Shown here: piece after piece, positions 42,996 through 57,214 of the stretch
Layout: the number at the start of each line of letters is the position of its first letter
Position numbering within the stretch: the stretch's first letter is position 1
Source: Rhizobium lentis
GTDB lineage: Bacteria > Pseudomonadota > Alphaproteobacteria > Rhizobiales > Rhizobiaceae
Reading direction: 5' to 3'
Assembly (NCBI RefSeq): GCF_014200175.1
Contig: NZ_JACHBD010000008.1
Location: 124,001 to 188,000 of the forward strand
DNA length: 64,000 nt
Position numbers and translations under genes: made by a program
The notes under the pieces: generated by a model
The model's database searches: none
Told to the model about the DNA's origin: nothing
Seen by the model: only the letters and a program-made list of their open reading frames with translations

Positions 42996-43488
42996 TACGT
43001 CAATCCTTCACGGGATCAAGACCATTGCCTATAATCCATCACGAAAATTGAACCGCGCAATTAATAAATAAAATATTTCCATTTCACGTAATTTTATTTC
43101 GTGATTACGACTGATATGGCAATCTTCCGTCGCAAAATCATGATTTTTGACCCGGCGCTCTTGCGAAGCCAAGTGCTTTCTGGCATAGAACAGATGAATT
43201 AGGACAGTGTTGCTGTCCTATTTTGGCCTTTGCGGCCGAAGAAGCGCCGAAAGCCCTGGAACAGGCGGGCTTTCACGCTATAGTTCTTCCGAGCGCCAAG
43301 CCCTAGGATGGGCGGCGTGCGGAGGCGAATGGCAGGCGCGCAACGCGACGGTTTGCTTTCCCTAGAAGCAGATGTCTGCGGCGATCTTCACAATGCAACA
43401 GCGCTGTCATGCGCCGAACCTATCTTCGGGTTGCGGTGCGGGACGAAAAGCCGCCCGCGGCCCGCGGGTTTCGACAGGAGGAAAGACG
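42996..43488. other. 493-base regulatory region upstream of gltB
   Basis: An AT-rich stretch (43035-43110) unlike the surroundings contains the inverted repeat TCACG-N11-CGTGA at 43084-43104. A terminator-like hairpin at 43200-43224 lies 265 bases before the gltB ATG. No gene seen. This probably contains the gltB promoter and leader. Confidence 0.5.
43200..43224 (+). terminator. Terminator-like hairpin upstream of gltB
   Basis: TAGGACAG/CTGTCCTA with loop TGTTG followed by TTTT. It points in the same direction as gltB and could end a short leader or a small RNA (see findings). Confidence 0.5.
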
Positions 43489-48207
<4,719 letters not shown>

Positions 48208-48430
48208 TTTGCACCGGGATATTCGCCACGTGCTGATTGCGGGTGGCGGGTATCGGAAACGTCTCGATGATCCGTGACGATCATGACGGCGAAAGGCCGT
48301 CCAGATCGCCCGGATGTTTCAGGGGATATGTTCCAATGACGGTCAAGAGAAGCAACCCGCCCGGAATGCCGGGACTGACGACAGACAATTGGCCGCGGAT
48401 GAGGCGGTCATGAGGGTAAGGGACGAAGAG

Positions 48431-49885
48431 ATGGGTAAGGTAACAGGGTTTCTGGAAATCGACCGGCAGGTGGCGAAGTACCAGCCGGCGTCGGATCGTA
48501 TCCGCCATTTCCGCGAATTCACGATCCCGATGTCGGATCCGGAAGTGCAGAAACAGGCGGCGCGCTGCATGGACTGTGGCATCCCCTATTGCCACGGCCC
48601 GACCGGCTGCCCGGTGCACAACCAGATTCCTGACTGGAACGACCTCGTCTACAACAACAACTGGGAAGCGGCGATCCAGAACCTGCATTCGACCAACAAC
48701 TTCCCGGAGTTCACCGGCCGCGTCTGCCCGGCGCCCTGCGAGGAAGCCTGCACTTTGAATCTCGAGGATGCGCCGGTTGCCATCAAGACGGTCGAGCAGG
48801 CGATTGCCGACAAGGCCTATGAGCTCGGCTTCATCCGGCCGCAGCCGGCGACAGTTCATACCGGCAAGAAGGTTGCCGTCATCGGCTCCGGTCCGGCCGG
48901 CATGGCGGCCGCCCAGCAGCTCGGCCGCGCCGGCCACGAGGTGCATGTCTATGAGCGCGAGACCAAGCCGGGCGGCCTGCTGCGCTATGGCATTCCCGAT
49001 TTCAAGATGGAGAAGAACTTCATCGACCGCCGGGTCGAGCAGATGAAGGGCGAGGGCGTCACCTTCCATTGCGGCGTCAATGTCGGCGTCGACGTCAAGG
49101 TTGAGCAGCTGCTGGCCGATCATGACGCCGTGCTCTATTGCGGCGGCTCAGAGACGCCGCGCGAGGCGGGCATTCCGGGCATCGACCTTGCCGGCGTGCA
49201 TGATGCCATGCCCTATCTGGTGCAGCAGAACCGCCGCGTCGGGCGCGAAAACATCGACAGCGTCGGCTGGCCGTCGGATCCGATCCTTGCCGGCGCCAAA
49301 CATGTCGTCGTCGTCGGTGGCGGCGATACGGCGTCGGACTGTGTCGGCACGGCGTTCCGCCAGGGCGCCGTCAAGGTCACCCAGCTCGACATTCGGCCGC
49401 AGCCGCCGGAAAAGGAAGACAAGCTGGCCGTCTGGCCTTTCTGGGCAACGAAGATGCGCACCTCCTCCTCGCAGGCCGAGGGCGCCGTGCGCGAGTTCCA
49501 GGTGGCGACGCTCGAATTCATCGGCGAAGACGGCGTGCTGACGGGCGTCAAATGCTGTGAGGTCGATGAGCGCCGGCGGCCGGTTGCGGGCACGGAATTC
49601 GTCATCCGAGCCGATCTGGCCTTCATCGCCATCGGTTTCCGCGGGCCGTTTACGACAAGCGTGCTGAAGGAGCTCGAGGGCAAGCTGACGCTCAATACCG
49701 ATAAGCGTGGTTCCACCAACGTTGTCGCCAACGACCGGGACTACAAGACCTCGATCGACAAGTTCTGGACGGCGGGCGACGTGCGCCGCGGCCAGTCGCT
49801 GGTGGTCTGGGCGATCCGCGAAGGCCGCCAGGCTGCCCGCGCCATCGATGAGGCCTTAATGGGCTCGAGCGTGCTGCCGAACTGA
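48431..49885 (+). CDS. gltD: Glutamate synthase (NADPH) small subunit
   Basis: 484 residues from the ATG at 48431 (purine run AAGGGACGAAGAG before it). The N-terminus has the two 4Fe-4S cysteine groups (ARCMDCGIPYCHGPTGCP and GRVCPAPCEEAC). FAD-binding GSGPAGMAAAQQL is at about residue 150 and a second dinucleotide motif VVVGGGDTASDCVG at about 290. It passes electrons from NADPH to GltB. Confidence 0.97.
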   Translation: MGKVTGFLEIDRQVAKYQPASDRIRHFREFTIPMSDPEVQKQAARCMDCGIPYCHGPTGCPVHNQIPDWNDLVYNNNWEAAIQNLHSTNNFPEFTGRVCPAPCEEACTLNLEDAPVAIKTVEQAIADKAYELGFIRPQPATVHTGKKVAVIGSGPAGMAAAQQLGRAGHEVHVYERETKPGGLLRYGIPDFKMEKNFIDRRVEQMKGEGVTFHCGVNVGVDVKVEQLLADHDAVLYCGGSETPREAGIPGIDLAGVHDAMPYLVQQNRRVGRENIDSVGWPSDPILAGAKHVVVVGGGDTASDCVGTAFRQGAVKVTQLDIRPQPPEKEDKLAVWPFWATKMRTSSSQAEGAVREFQVATLEFIGEDGVLTGVKCCEVDERRRPVAGTEFVIRADLAFIAIGFRGPFTTSVLKELEGKLTLNTDKRGSTNVVANDRDYKTSIDKFWTAGDVRRGQSLVVWAIREGRQAARAIDEALMGSSVLPN

Positions 49886-49915
49886 TCGCGCGTCCTATAG
49901 GCTGACAGAGACACG

Positions 49916-49943
49916 AACTCCGCCTTTCCGGCGGAGTTTTTTA
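49916..49943 (+). terminator. Terminator of gltBD
   Basis: AACTCCGCC/GGCGGAGTT perfect 9-bp stem followed by TTTTTTA, 30 bases after the gltD stop. Confidence 0.9.
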
Positions 49944-50098
49944 TTGTGCGCGGCGCGTCCGGCGGGAGCTCTTTTGCCGGTGCGACCGCTTGACGCGCCG
50001 GGGTGGGACGCAAGCTTGAAGCAATGCCGGAGGGTGAGGCTTATGCCTGACGCGGGCTCAGGAGGAGCCGTCGCGAATGATCGACAAGGATTATTCAA

Positions 50099-50731
50099 AT
50101 GGTTTCTGCACTCGATAATACCAGGATGGTTTCGACCCAATACGCCTTGAAGAATCTTCGTAGCTCCGATGAAAGCTCAGAGGATACGCAGAGTTCGTCG
50201 GCGGCAAGCATTCTGCGCAGCTACGGACTCGATTCGAGCTCCGCGTCGCTTCTTTCCAATCAGGCGCTGTCGGGGCTGCTCGACGCGCTTTCGTCCAAGG
50301 ACGACACCTCCGACGAGACCGACACGACTGACGACAGCGCCGATGTGACCAGCGGCTCCTTCATGTCGATGCTGAAGCAGCAGTTGCAGGAAGCGGCCGC
50401 GGCCGAGGGCGAAAGCGGCAAGGCCCATGACATGCTGGCTGCGCTGGAGGCAGGCACGCTCACCATCTCCGATCCGACGCAAGGTGTGTCGGTCGCCGCC
50501 TGGGACATCGACGATCCTGACGAGGCAGACACGGAAAGCAAGGTCGGCAGGACGATCGATGTCAGAGGCTGGAGCGAATTCCTGAATGCACATCTGGAGC
50601 GTGGTTCCGACGGCGCCTTCATCAAGGAAAACGGCAGCTATGTCGACCAGACGACTGAAGGCAATGCCTTCTTTGGCCTGATCGGCTCAAACTATTATTA
50701 TCTGAGCTGGCCGCAGACGGCGGCGAAGTGA
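50099..50731 (+). CDS. Acidic, Ser/Asp-rich hypothetical protein
   Basis: 210 residues, start supported by AAGGA eight bases before the ATG. The first 90 residues are rich in Ser, Asp and Thr (for example SKDDTSDETDTTDDSADV) and probably disordered; the rest is more ordered, with RGWSEFLNAHL and a Tyr-rich end (GSNYYYLSWPQ). No signal peptide or membrane segment. Similar to unnamed rhizobial proteins as far as I can tell; no function recognised. Confidence 0.7.
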   Translation: MVSALDNTRMVSTQYALKNLRSSDESSEDTQSSSAASILRSYGLDSSSASLLSNQALSGLLDALSSKDDTSDETDTTDDSADVTSGSFMSMLKQQLQEAAAAEGESGKAHDMLAALEAGTLTISDPTQGVSVAAWDIDDPDEADTESKVGRTIDVRGWSEFLNAHLERGSDGAFIKENGSYVDQTTEGNAFFGLIGSNYYYLSWPQTAAK

Positions 50732-50739
50732 AGGGAATG

Positions 50740-50763
50740 AAGGCCGCCTCGCGCGGCCTTTCT
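50740..50763. terminator. Shared terminator of two converging genes
   Basis: AAGGCCGC/GCGGCCTT stem with a short CTCGC loop between the acidic protein (plus) and the SGNH hydrolase (minus); T residues follow on one strand only. Confidence 0.6.
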
Positions 50764-51983
50764 CATTTCACCGAGACTTCGGCCGGCGATTTGGCCGCCG
50801 GCATGCGGTAGTCGTCGACGCGCCCGACTGGGGCCGGCGTCATCTCGCCCTGTTCGACGAGGAGATCGCGCGGCGATTTCGTCAGCGTCACAGGCGGCGG
50901 GCTTGCGCCGAGAAGCTCGGTGCCGCCGTCGAGATTGGGATCGGAGAGACTGATCGGCACGGTGTGTTCGACCGGATTGGTGGGAAGGCCGAGACCGGGC
51001 AGGGCACTCTCGTCGAGCCGCACCAGATCCGGGCTTGCTTGGGTGCCGAGAATGCGGCGGGCCGGCTTTTCCACATAGAAGGCAAGTTTGCGGCGGCCGG
51101 CCTGCGTGAGGTTGACGCCGTCGGAGGTGCGCAGGCGCACCTGCTGGCCATTCACATCCGAACCGGTGACGATGAAGTTGCTGTTCTCGTCGACGAAGCC
51201 ATCCCAGATATCTACGAATTCGCCGCCGATGCTTTCCACCTGGTTGCGGTAGAGCTGATTCATCTGGACGGCGTCAGCCGTCATCTGATCGGATTCGAAG
51301 GCGGGAAGTCCGACCCAAAGCAGCGGGATCTTGCGGTCGGTGACTTCTTTGCCGAAGGAAAGAACGCGGCGGCGATATTCGGCAAACCAGCCGTCAGTGC
51401 GGAATTTTTCCTTGGCTGTGTCGGTCACCATCTGCTGGCGATCGTTGGCGCCGATCATGACGACGACCATGGCCGGCTTCAGCTCGTCGATCATCTTCGG
51501 CAGCTGTTCCGGCCAGTCATAATAATCGTCGCGGACAAGGCCCGAGGAGACGTTGCCGCGGGCTTCGACGACGACGCCGGGCGAAGTCTCGAAGGCGGCG
51601 GTCAGGCCGTCGCCGAGGCCGCTGGCGAGGAAATCGCCGACGATCAGGATCTTCTTGGCGTCGCCAAGCTTCTGCACGATCGGCTCTTCCTGCACCGGCG
51701 GCCGCACCGGCGGCGCGGTGCGGGTATTGATCACCGCCTTCTGCGTCGGCGGGCGCTTGCGCTGCTGCTGGCGTCTCGGCTGCGGGGCATCAGGGGCCTG
51801 CGGACCGTCATCATCGAGATAGCGCCGGCCAAGGAAGAAATCGAGGATCGACCGGCGCTGGTAGCGCTGTTCCTGGGCCTCGGCGACATGCACCGGCGCA
51901 AGCGCGCCGGCGCACAGCGAAGCCGCCGTCAAGGCGAGCAACAGCCAACGGATTTTCGGGGTCCGATCACTTTTCTTCATCAT
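50763..51983 (-). CDS. DUF459 SGNH-type hydrolase, exported
   Basis: About 406 residues. A signal peptide/anchor (IRWLLLALTAASLCAGALA) is followed by a Pro/Arg-rich low-complexity stretch (PQPRRQQQRKRPP) and an SGNH domain from about residue 115: block I IVGDFLASGL (where a Ser-bearing GDS is replaced by GDFLAS), block III VVMIGANDRQ and a C-terminal D-G-V-N-L-T region. DUF459 proteins in rhizobia are probably periplasmic esterases acting on cell-wall or polysaccharide acyl groups. ATG-ATG at 51983 preferred; a start 8 codons upstream is possible. Confidence 0.8.
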   Translation of the reverse strand: MMKKSDRTPKIRWLLLALTAASLCAGALAPVHVAEAQEQRYQRRSILDFFLGRRYLDDDGPQAPDAPQPRRQQQRKRPPTQKAVINTRTAPPVRPPVQEEPIVQKLGDAKKILIVGDFLASGLGDGLTAAFETSPGVVVEARGNVSSGLVRDDYYDWPEQLPKMIDELKPAMVVVMIGANDRQQMVTDTAKEKFRTDGWFAEYRRRVLSFGKEVTDRKIPLLWVGLPAFESDQMTADAVQMNQLYRNQVESIGGEFVDIWDGFVDENSNFIVTGSDVNGQQVRLRTSDGVNLTQAGRRKLAFYVEKPARRILGTQASPDLVRLDESALPGLGLPTNPVEHTVPISLSDPNLDGGTELLGASPPPVTLTKSPRDLLVEQGEMTPAPVGRVDDYRMPAAKSPAEVSVK

Positions 51984-52099
51984 GGGCAGTTCCGAATCTG
52001 CCGGCATCTTGCACGCAGGGTAGGTCAGCGTCCACTCCCGCTCATAATTTAGGTCACGGTTCTGTGGCTTCCAATCAGGGCTTGCCTTTCGGCATGGCG

Positions 52100-53323
52100 C
52101 TAGCGGCGGAGTGCGTTCAGGAGCGGCAGTGAGGGCTCGCCGTCCGGCTGCATGCCGATGCGCTCCTGCACCGCCGATATCGCCGCTTTCGAACCCGAGC
52201 CGAAATTGCCATCGACCTCGCCATTGTAATAGCCGAGGGTCTTGAGGCGGGTCTGCAGCTCGAATTTCTCGGTGATATCAAGGGCGCCGTCCGGGCGCGG
52301 CCAGCGCTGCTGCATGCCGCCGTAACCGGCGATCTGATCGGCCAGCAGGCCAACCGCAAGCGCGTAGCTGTCCGAAGCATTGTAGTTCTTGATGGTGAAA
52401 AAGTTGGCCGTCATCAGGAAGCCCGGGCCGTTCGGTCCGGCCGGCATTTTCAGTACGGCCTTGCTGCCGCCTTCGCGGAAGGCCTTGCCGTTCGCGCGTT
52501 TCAGGCCGAGTTCCGCCCATTGGGCGAGCGTATGGGTCTTGCCTGCCTGCTTGGCGGCGGCCGCGGGAACGATGACCTCGTAGCCCCAGGTCTTGCCGGT
52601 ATCCCAGCCGTTCTTCATCAGGAGATTGGCCGAAGTCGCCAGCGCGTCCGGCACCGAATTCCAGATGTCGCGATGGCCGTTGCCGTCGGCATCGACGGCG
52701 TAAAGCAGGTAGCTCGTCGGGATGAACTGCGTATGGCCCATGGCGCCCGCCCAGGAGCCGGTCATCTCACGTGCCGGCACGTCGCCGTTCTGCAGGATCT
52801 TCAGCGCGGCAACCAGCTGCTTCTTGGCGAACTTGGCGCGGCTCGGATCGGCATAGGCAAGCGTCGCCAGTGCACGCGGCACGTAATGCAGCCGGTCGTC
52901 CTTGTCGAGGATCGCTCCGTAATTGGATTCCATCGACCATATTGCGAGCAGAATGGCCTTGTCGACGCCGAAGCGCTGTTCGATCGCGTTGAGCGTGCGG
53001 GCATGCTTGGCGGCCATCTCGCGGCCGATCTTGACCGTGTAGGGATTAACACGCGAATCGATGTAATCCCAGATCTTCGAGGTAAATTCCGGCTGATAGG
53101 CGGCTTTTTCGAGCACCGTCGGGTCAGGCTCGCTCACCCCGGAAAGGGCCTTTTGGTAGGTTGCCTTACTGATGCCACTCTGTGCGGCTGTTTGGTAAAA
53201 ATCCGCGATCCATTTCTGGAACCGAGAATCGGCTTTCGCGTTGTCGGGGACCAGCCCCACCTGGGCGGCGACAACGAGGGCGAGAGCAAGACCACGAAGG
53301 GAGTTTTTATGATTCTGGATCAT
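52100..53323 (-). CDS. Lytic murein transglycosylase, MltB/SLT_2 family, with peptidoglycan-binding domain
   Basis: 407 residues with signal peptide (RGLALALVVAAQVGLVPDNAKA). The transglycosylase domain carries the catalytic Glu in AIWSMESNYGA and the MltB segments SWAGAMGHTQFIPTSY and DIWNSVPDALATSANLL. The C-terminus is a peptidoglycan-binding domain (LQTRLKTLGYYNGEVDG). It cleaves glycan strands to 1,6-anhydro-muropeptides. No lipobox, so it is periplasmic rather than a lipoprotein, unlike E. coli MltB. Runs in the same direction as the SGNH hydrolase, 116 bases from it. Confidence 0.92.
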   Translation of the reverse strand: MIQNHKNSLRGLALALVVAAQVGLVPDNAKADSRFQKWIADFYQTAAQSGISKATYQKALSGVSEPDPTVLEKAAYQPEFTSKIWDYIDSRVNPYTVKIGREMAAKHARTLNAIEQRFGVDKAILLAIWSMESNYGAILDKDDRLHYVPRALATLAYADPSRAKFAKKQLVAALKILQNGDVPAREMTGSWAGAMGHTQFIPTSYLLYAVDADGNGHRDIWNSVPDALATSANLLMKNGWDTGKTWGYEVIVPAAAAKQAGKTHTLAQWAELGLKRANGKAFREGGSKAVLKMPAGPNGPGFLMTANFFTIKNYNASDSYALAVGLLADQIAGYGGMQQRWPRPDGALDITEKFELQTRLKTLGYYNGEVDGNFGSGSKAAISAVQERIGMQPDGEPSLPLLNALRR

Positions 53324-53526
53324 CGACAGTCGTATCCGTCATCTTTAGTTTTCGGTGCAGCAGAGGCGTCACGTCCGCCCAGACCCGAGACTACAGGAAC
53401 GGAGTCAACAAATTCTTTACCATGGCGGTCGGCCGCGGTCACCATTGCAAAACAGTAGCAATTCTATACTAGGTAGAGCCAAAAGGCTCTTTTTCCAAAG
53501 CGATATGGCGAAGCAGGAGGCCGGGT

Positions 53527-54414
53527 GTGGCTCAGCATAACAAAGTTCGTAAAGCAGTATTTCCGGTTGCCGGGTTGGGGACGCGATTCCTGCCGGCGAC
53601 AAAGGCTGTTCCGAAGGAAATGTTGACCGTCGTCGACAAGCCAATCATTCAATATGTCGTCGATGAGGCGATCGAAGCCGGAATCGAACATCTGGTTTTC
53701 GTCACCGGGCGCAACAAGCACGTCATCGAAGATTATTTCGACATTCATTTCGAGCTTGAGCAGACGCTCAAGGAGCGCGCCAAGAAGGCCGAAATTACTC
53801 TCCTGCAGCAGCAATTACCTAAGGCCGGCACGGTGAGCTTCACCCGCCAACAGGAGCCGCTCGGCCTCGGTCATGCGGTCTGGTGCGCCCGCGAGATCGT
53901 CGGCGACGAACCTTTCGCATTGCTGCTGCCCGACATGATCATGAAGGGCGACAAGGGCTGCATGAAGGGGATGATCGACCTTTACGGCCAGAGCGGCGGC
54001 AATATTATCGCCGTCGAGGAATGCGCGCCCGACCAGGCCCATAGATACGGCATCGTCGGCGTCGGCGAAGCAATCGGCGAGGGCTTCCGAATCACCGGCA
54101 TGGTGGAAAAGCCCGCCAAGGGAACGGCGCCTTCCAACTTCTTCATCAACGGCCGCTACATCCTGCAGCCGGAGATTTTCCGGATCCTCGAAACCCAGGA
54201 GCGCGGGGCCGGCAACGAGATCCAGCTGACCGACGGCATGCTGAAGCTGCTGAAGGAACAGGATTTTGCCGGTTACCACTTCCGCGGCACGACTTACGAC
54301 TGCGGCGCCAAGGATGGCTTCATCTTGGCAAATGTCGCCTACGCCCTCGAACGCGCCGATATCCGCCCGACCGTCGAAGGCGGCTTCAAGGAATTGCTTG
54401 CCGGCCTGAGGTAA
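53527..54414 (+). CDS. galU: UTP-glucose-1-phosphate uridylyltransferase
   Basis: 295 residues, usual for GalU. The start is GTG with AGGAGG 7 bases before it. The nucleotide-binding loop FPVAGLGTRFLPATKAVPKEM is at 12-32, and the sugar-phosphate region VEKPAKG is near 196. It makes UDP-glucose for lipopolysaccharide, exopolysaccharide (known as exoN in Sinorhizobium) and cyclic glucans, from the same glucose-1-phosphate that glgC uses. Confidence 0.96.
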   Translation: MAQHNKVRKAVFPVAGLGTRFLPATKAVPKEMLTVVDKPIIQYVVDEAIEAGIEHLVFVTGRNKHVIEDYFDIHFELEQTLKERAKKAEITLLQQQLPKAGTVSFTRQQEPLGLGHAVWCAREIVGDEPFALLLPDMIMKGDKGCMKGMIDLYGQSGGNIIAVEECAPDQAHRYGIVGVGEAIGEGFRITGMVEKPAKGTAPSNFFINGRYILQPEIFRILETQERGAGNEIQLTDGMLKLLKEQDFAGYHFRGTTYDCGAKDGFILANVAYALERADIRPTVEGGFKELLAGLR

Positions 54415-54420
54415 GGTTCT

Positions 54421-54541
54421 CTTTAGCGCATGAATGACACAGCGCCGCGCAAAAGTGTGCGCGGTTTTGCGGCAACGACATGCGTGAAAACAAAGAGCTA
54501 AAGCGCAAGGAGCGAATCTGAACGATTGCGTTGCGCTTTAG
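54421..54541. repeat. Rhizobial intergenic palindromic repeat
   Basis: A 121-base element with three hairpins: TTTAGCGCATG...CATGCGTGAAA, GCCGCGCAAAA...TTTTGCGGC-type inner stem (CGCGCAAAAGTGTGCGCGG) and perfect CTAAAGCGCAA (54498-54508)/TTGCGCTTTAG (54531-54541). It begins just after galU and ends inside the stop codon region of the converging beta-barrel gene, likely serving as a terminator for both. I recall similar copies elsewhere in rhizobial genomes; copy number cannot be checked here. Confidence 0.65.
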
Positions 54542-56079
54542 CGTTTCAGCTTGAGGCCGACGCCCGCGCGCCATTGCTGCGAATCGGATCCTTCCTTGCG
54601 CGTCGTCAGCTCGTAACCGAGCGTACTGGTCAGATCGAGATAGCGGTTGATGTTCCAGGTCAGGCCGGTCGCCGCGGTATAGACGAGCTCGTCGTTGATC
54701 GTGCTGTCAGTGGGATAATTGCGCCATACGACCCCACCGATCATCCTGCCGACCAGATTGTCGCGCAGCTGGTGCGTGACCGTCGTCGTCAGCGCGTGCG
54801 AGACATAACCGCTCTCGCCGGCCGTGGTCGTCGGCTGGATGCTCGTCTGCAGGTCGAAATTGACATCGGTGCCGCGGATCGGCGACCAGAGCAGGCTCGC
54901 ATCGAGCGTGGCCGTGTCGATCGACGAGAGCCTGTTATCTTCGAAATCCGCCCTCTCGTAACCGACGCCGACTTCTCCCTTCAGCTTTTCGCCGAGATCA
55001 ACCTCGACGCCGGCCTTGGCGCCGTAGCTATGGCCCGAACGCTCGTAGCCGGCGGAATCGCGCGTCTCGTCATAAAGCGTCCGGCCGACCGTCGCCTCGA
55101 TGAAGGGGATGAGCGCGGGCGACAGCTCGTAGCCGAGGCGGCCACGCAACGTGCCGGTCGTCTGATCGCGGTCGCTGAGTGCGACGGTCGCGCCGCTGGC
55201 CAGCGTGGCGTCGGAATAGATCGAACGGGTGAGCGCCAGCGCCGTCGTGCCGCGCAGAATGCCGAAATCGCGTTGGACGGAGGCCCCGGCCGAAAACTCC
55301 TGCACATCGGATTGCTGCGTTGCATTGGCGATCGCGTCGGGATCGTCCGTATCTTCGCGGTAAAAATTATACCCTGCCGTGAGGTGCGCGACCGTATCCT
55401 GGGGAAGATCCAGCCTGAGATCGCCGTTGATCTTGAAGGAAGGCTGCTCCTCGCCTTCGCCGCTGATATTCCTCTGCCAGGCGCCTTCCGAGGTGACGCT
55501 CAGCTGGTGACGGCCCCAGTCGGAGGTCAGCGTCGCGGCCGCATCGGTTTCGAGGAAGGCCCGCCGCTGCCTGGTATTGCCGTCCTTTGTGGTCTCGGTG
55601 TTGATGCTCTGGGTGACGCTTGGGCGAAGCACGAAGGTGCCGAGCGGAATGCCCGGCGTTTCCGCCGTCGACGCACTTTCGGCAGCCCGGCGGCGCGGCG
55701 CTTCGTCGACCGGTGCTTCGCGGGTGTTCAGCCGGCGGATGTCCTCGTCGAGAATGGAGCCGGTAATGTCGTCGCCGGCGTGCGAATCCGATATGGCGGG
55801 CCTCTGCGAAGCGTCATCGGCGTTCGCGGTCGTGCCGTTCGCCGCGGGAATGGCGCCGTCATCGCTATCGTCAGCGGTGGATGCGGCGCTGTAGGTGGTG
55901 CGATTGCCCTGAGAGGCCGCGGAGCCGCTGCTTGCCGGCTGTGAGGCGGATTGTGCAAAGGCTAGCTGGCTAAGCAGCAGACTGCCGAACGCAGCAAAAG
56001 AGACGGCACGGCTCATGGCGCGGAGCGGCGTCACACTGCTCGTCTGATCTGGCTGGCCCATGCAATTCGCGCCTGACAT
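54538..56079 (-). CDS. Putative outer-membrane beta-barrel protein
   Basis: 513 residues. A signal peptide lies at MSRAVSFAAFGSLLLSQLAFAQ; the true start may be its ATG (residue 22) rather than the first one. A low-complexity Ser/Asp/Ala-rich segment (to ~130) precedes a long run of alternating amphipathic strands with polar turns, as in the beta-barrel porin 2 (BBP2) family, ending near RAGVGLKLKR. It probably sits in the outer membrane as an export or surface protein for polysaccharide; that role is inference from neighbours galU and kdsD. Confidence 0.75.
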   Translation of the reverse strand: MSGANCMGQPDQTSSVTPLRAMSRAVSFAAFGSLLLSQLAFAQSASQPASSGSAASQGNRTTYSAASTADDSDDGAIPAANGTTANADDASQRPAISDSHAGDDITGSILDEDIRRLNTREAPVDEAPRRRAAESASTAETPGIPLGTFVLRPSVTQSINTETTKDGNTRQRRAFLETDAAATLTSDWGRHQLSVTSEGAWQRNISGEGEEQPSFKINGDLRLDLPQDTVAHLTAGYNFYREDTDDPDAIANATQQSDVQEFSAGASVQRDFGILRGTTALALTRSIYSDATLASGATVALSDRDQTTGTLRGRLGYELSPALIPFIEATVGRTLYDETRDSAGYERSGHSYGAKAGVEVDLGEKLKGEVGVGYERADFEDNRLSSIDTATLDASLLWSPIRGTDVNFDLQTSIQPTTTAGESGYVSHALTTTVTHQLRDNLVGRMIGGVVWRNYPTDSTINDELVYTAATGLTWNINRYLDLTSTLGYELTTRKEGSDSQQWRAGVGLKLKR

Positions 56080-56204
56080 GCTTTCGGTTCTTACCCAAAG
56101 GTAAAGCCTCGTGGTTAATCATTCGTTGCCGTCGGCGGGCGCCGTTCACAATTCGGAAAGAGGCCGGGGTGGACTTGGAAAGTGAAAAGGTCTAACGCAA
56201 GTCC

Positions 56205-57200
56205 ATGAACAGAAGAGCGATAAAACTGGTCGAAAACGGCGTGCTCGAATCAGCAAAGCGCACGATTGAAATCGAAAAACGCGGTCTTGAAGCGCTCGAA
56301 CAGGCCTTGGACAATGGATTGGCCGGCCCGTTCACCCGCGCGATCGAAGTCATCGGCGATATCTCCGGCCGGGTGATCGTCACCGGCGTCGGCAAGAGCG
56401 GCCATATTGGCGCCAAGCTGGCGGCGACCTTCGCGTCGACCGGGACGCCTGCCTTCTTCGTGCATGCGGCCGAAGCCAATCACGGCGATCTCGGCATGAT
56501 CGCGCGCGACGACGTCGTGCTGGCGATTTCCAAAGGCGGCGAGAGCGCCGAGCTCAAGAGCATTATTTCCTTCACGCGGCGCTTTTCCATTCCGTTGATC
56601 GCGCTCACCTGCGGCGAACACTCCTCGCTTGCGACCGCTGCCGATATCGTGCTTCTGGTGCCGAACGAACAGGAAGCCTGCCCCAATGGGCTGGCGCCGA
56701 CGACCTCGACGCTGATGCAGCTTGCGCTTGGCGATGCCTTGGCAGTGGCGCTTCTGGAGGCGCGCGGCTTTACCGCCACGGATTTCCACGTCTTCCACCC
56801 CGGCGGCAAGCTCGGCGCCAGCCTGACACATGTCGCCGACATCATGCATACCGGCGAGCGGTTGCCGCTCGTTGCCAAGGGCACGCCAATGCCGGAGGCG
56901 ATCACGGTGCTCTCGCGCAAGCATTTCGGCTGCGTCGGCGTGCTCGACGAGGAGGGACGGCTCTGCGGCATCGTCACTGAAGGCGATATGGCGCGCAACC
57001 TGACCCGTAATCTCGCCGAGCTTGCCGTCGACGACATCATGACGAAGACGCCGAAGACGGTGAAGCCGACGATGCTGGCGACCGCTGCCCTCGCGCTGCT
57101 CAATCAGCACAGCATCGGCGCGCTGATCGTCGTCGACGACGACAGACGACCGCTCGGGCTGGTGCATTTCCATGACCTGCTGCGGATCGGCGTCGCCTGA
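56205..57200 (+). CDS. kdsD: Arabinose-5-phosphate isomerase, KdsD/KpsF/GutQ family
   Basis: 331 residues. A SIS domain (about 45-185) with VTGVGKSGHIGAKLAATFASTG and ISKGGESAE, then two CBS domains (about 205-265 and 275-330; for example MTKTPKTVKPTMLATAAL). It converts ribulose-5-phosphate to arabinose-5-phosphate for Kdo, needed for lipopolysaccharide. The ribosome site is weak (ACGCAAG). No capsule genes surround it, so a housekeeping LPS role is likelier than a KpsF role. Confidence 0.92.
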   Translation: MNRRAIKLVENGVLESAKRTIEIEKRGLEALEQALDNGLAGPFTRAIEVIGDISGRVIVTGVGKSGHIGAKLAATFASTGTPAFFVHAAEANHGDLGMIARDDVVLAISKGGESAELKSIISFTRRFSIPLIALTCGEHSSLATAADIVLLVPNEQEACPNGLAPTTSTLMQLALGDALAVALLEARGFTATDFHVFHPGGKLGASLTHVADIMHTGERLPLVAKGTPMPEAITVLSRKHFGCVGVLDEEGRLCGIVTEGDMARNLTRNLAELAVDDIMTKTPKTVKPTMLATAALALLNQHSIGALIVVDDDRRPLGLVHFHDLLRIGVA

Positions 57201-57214
57201 TCAGCATTATTTGA

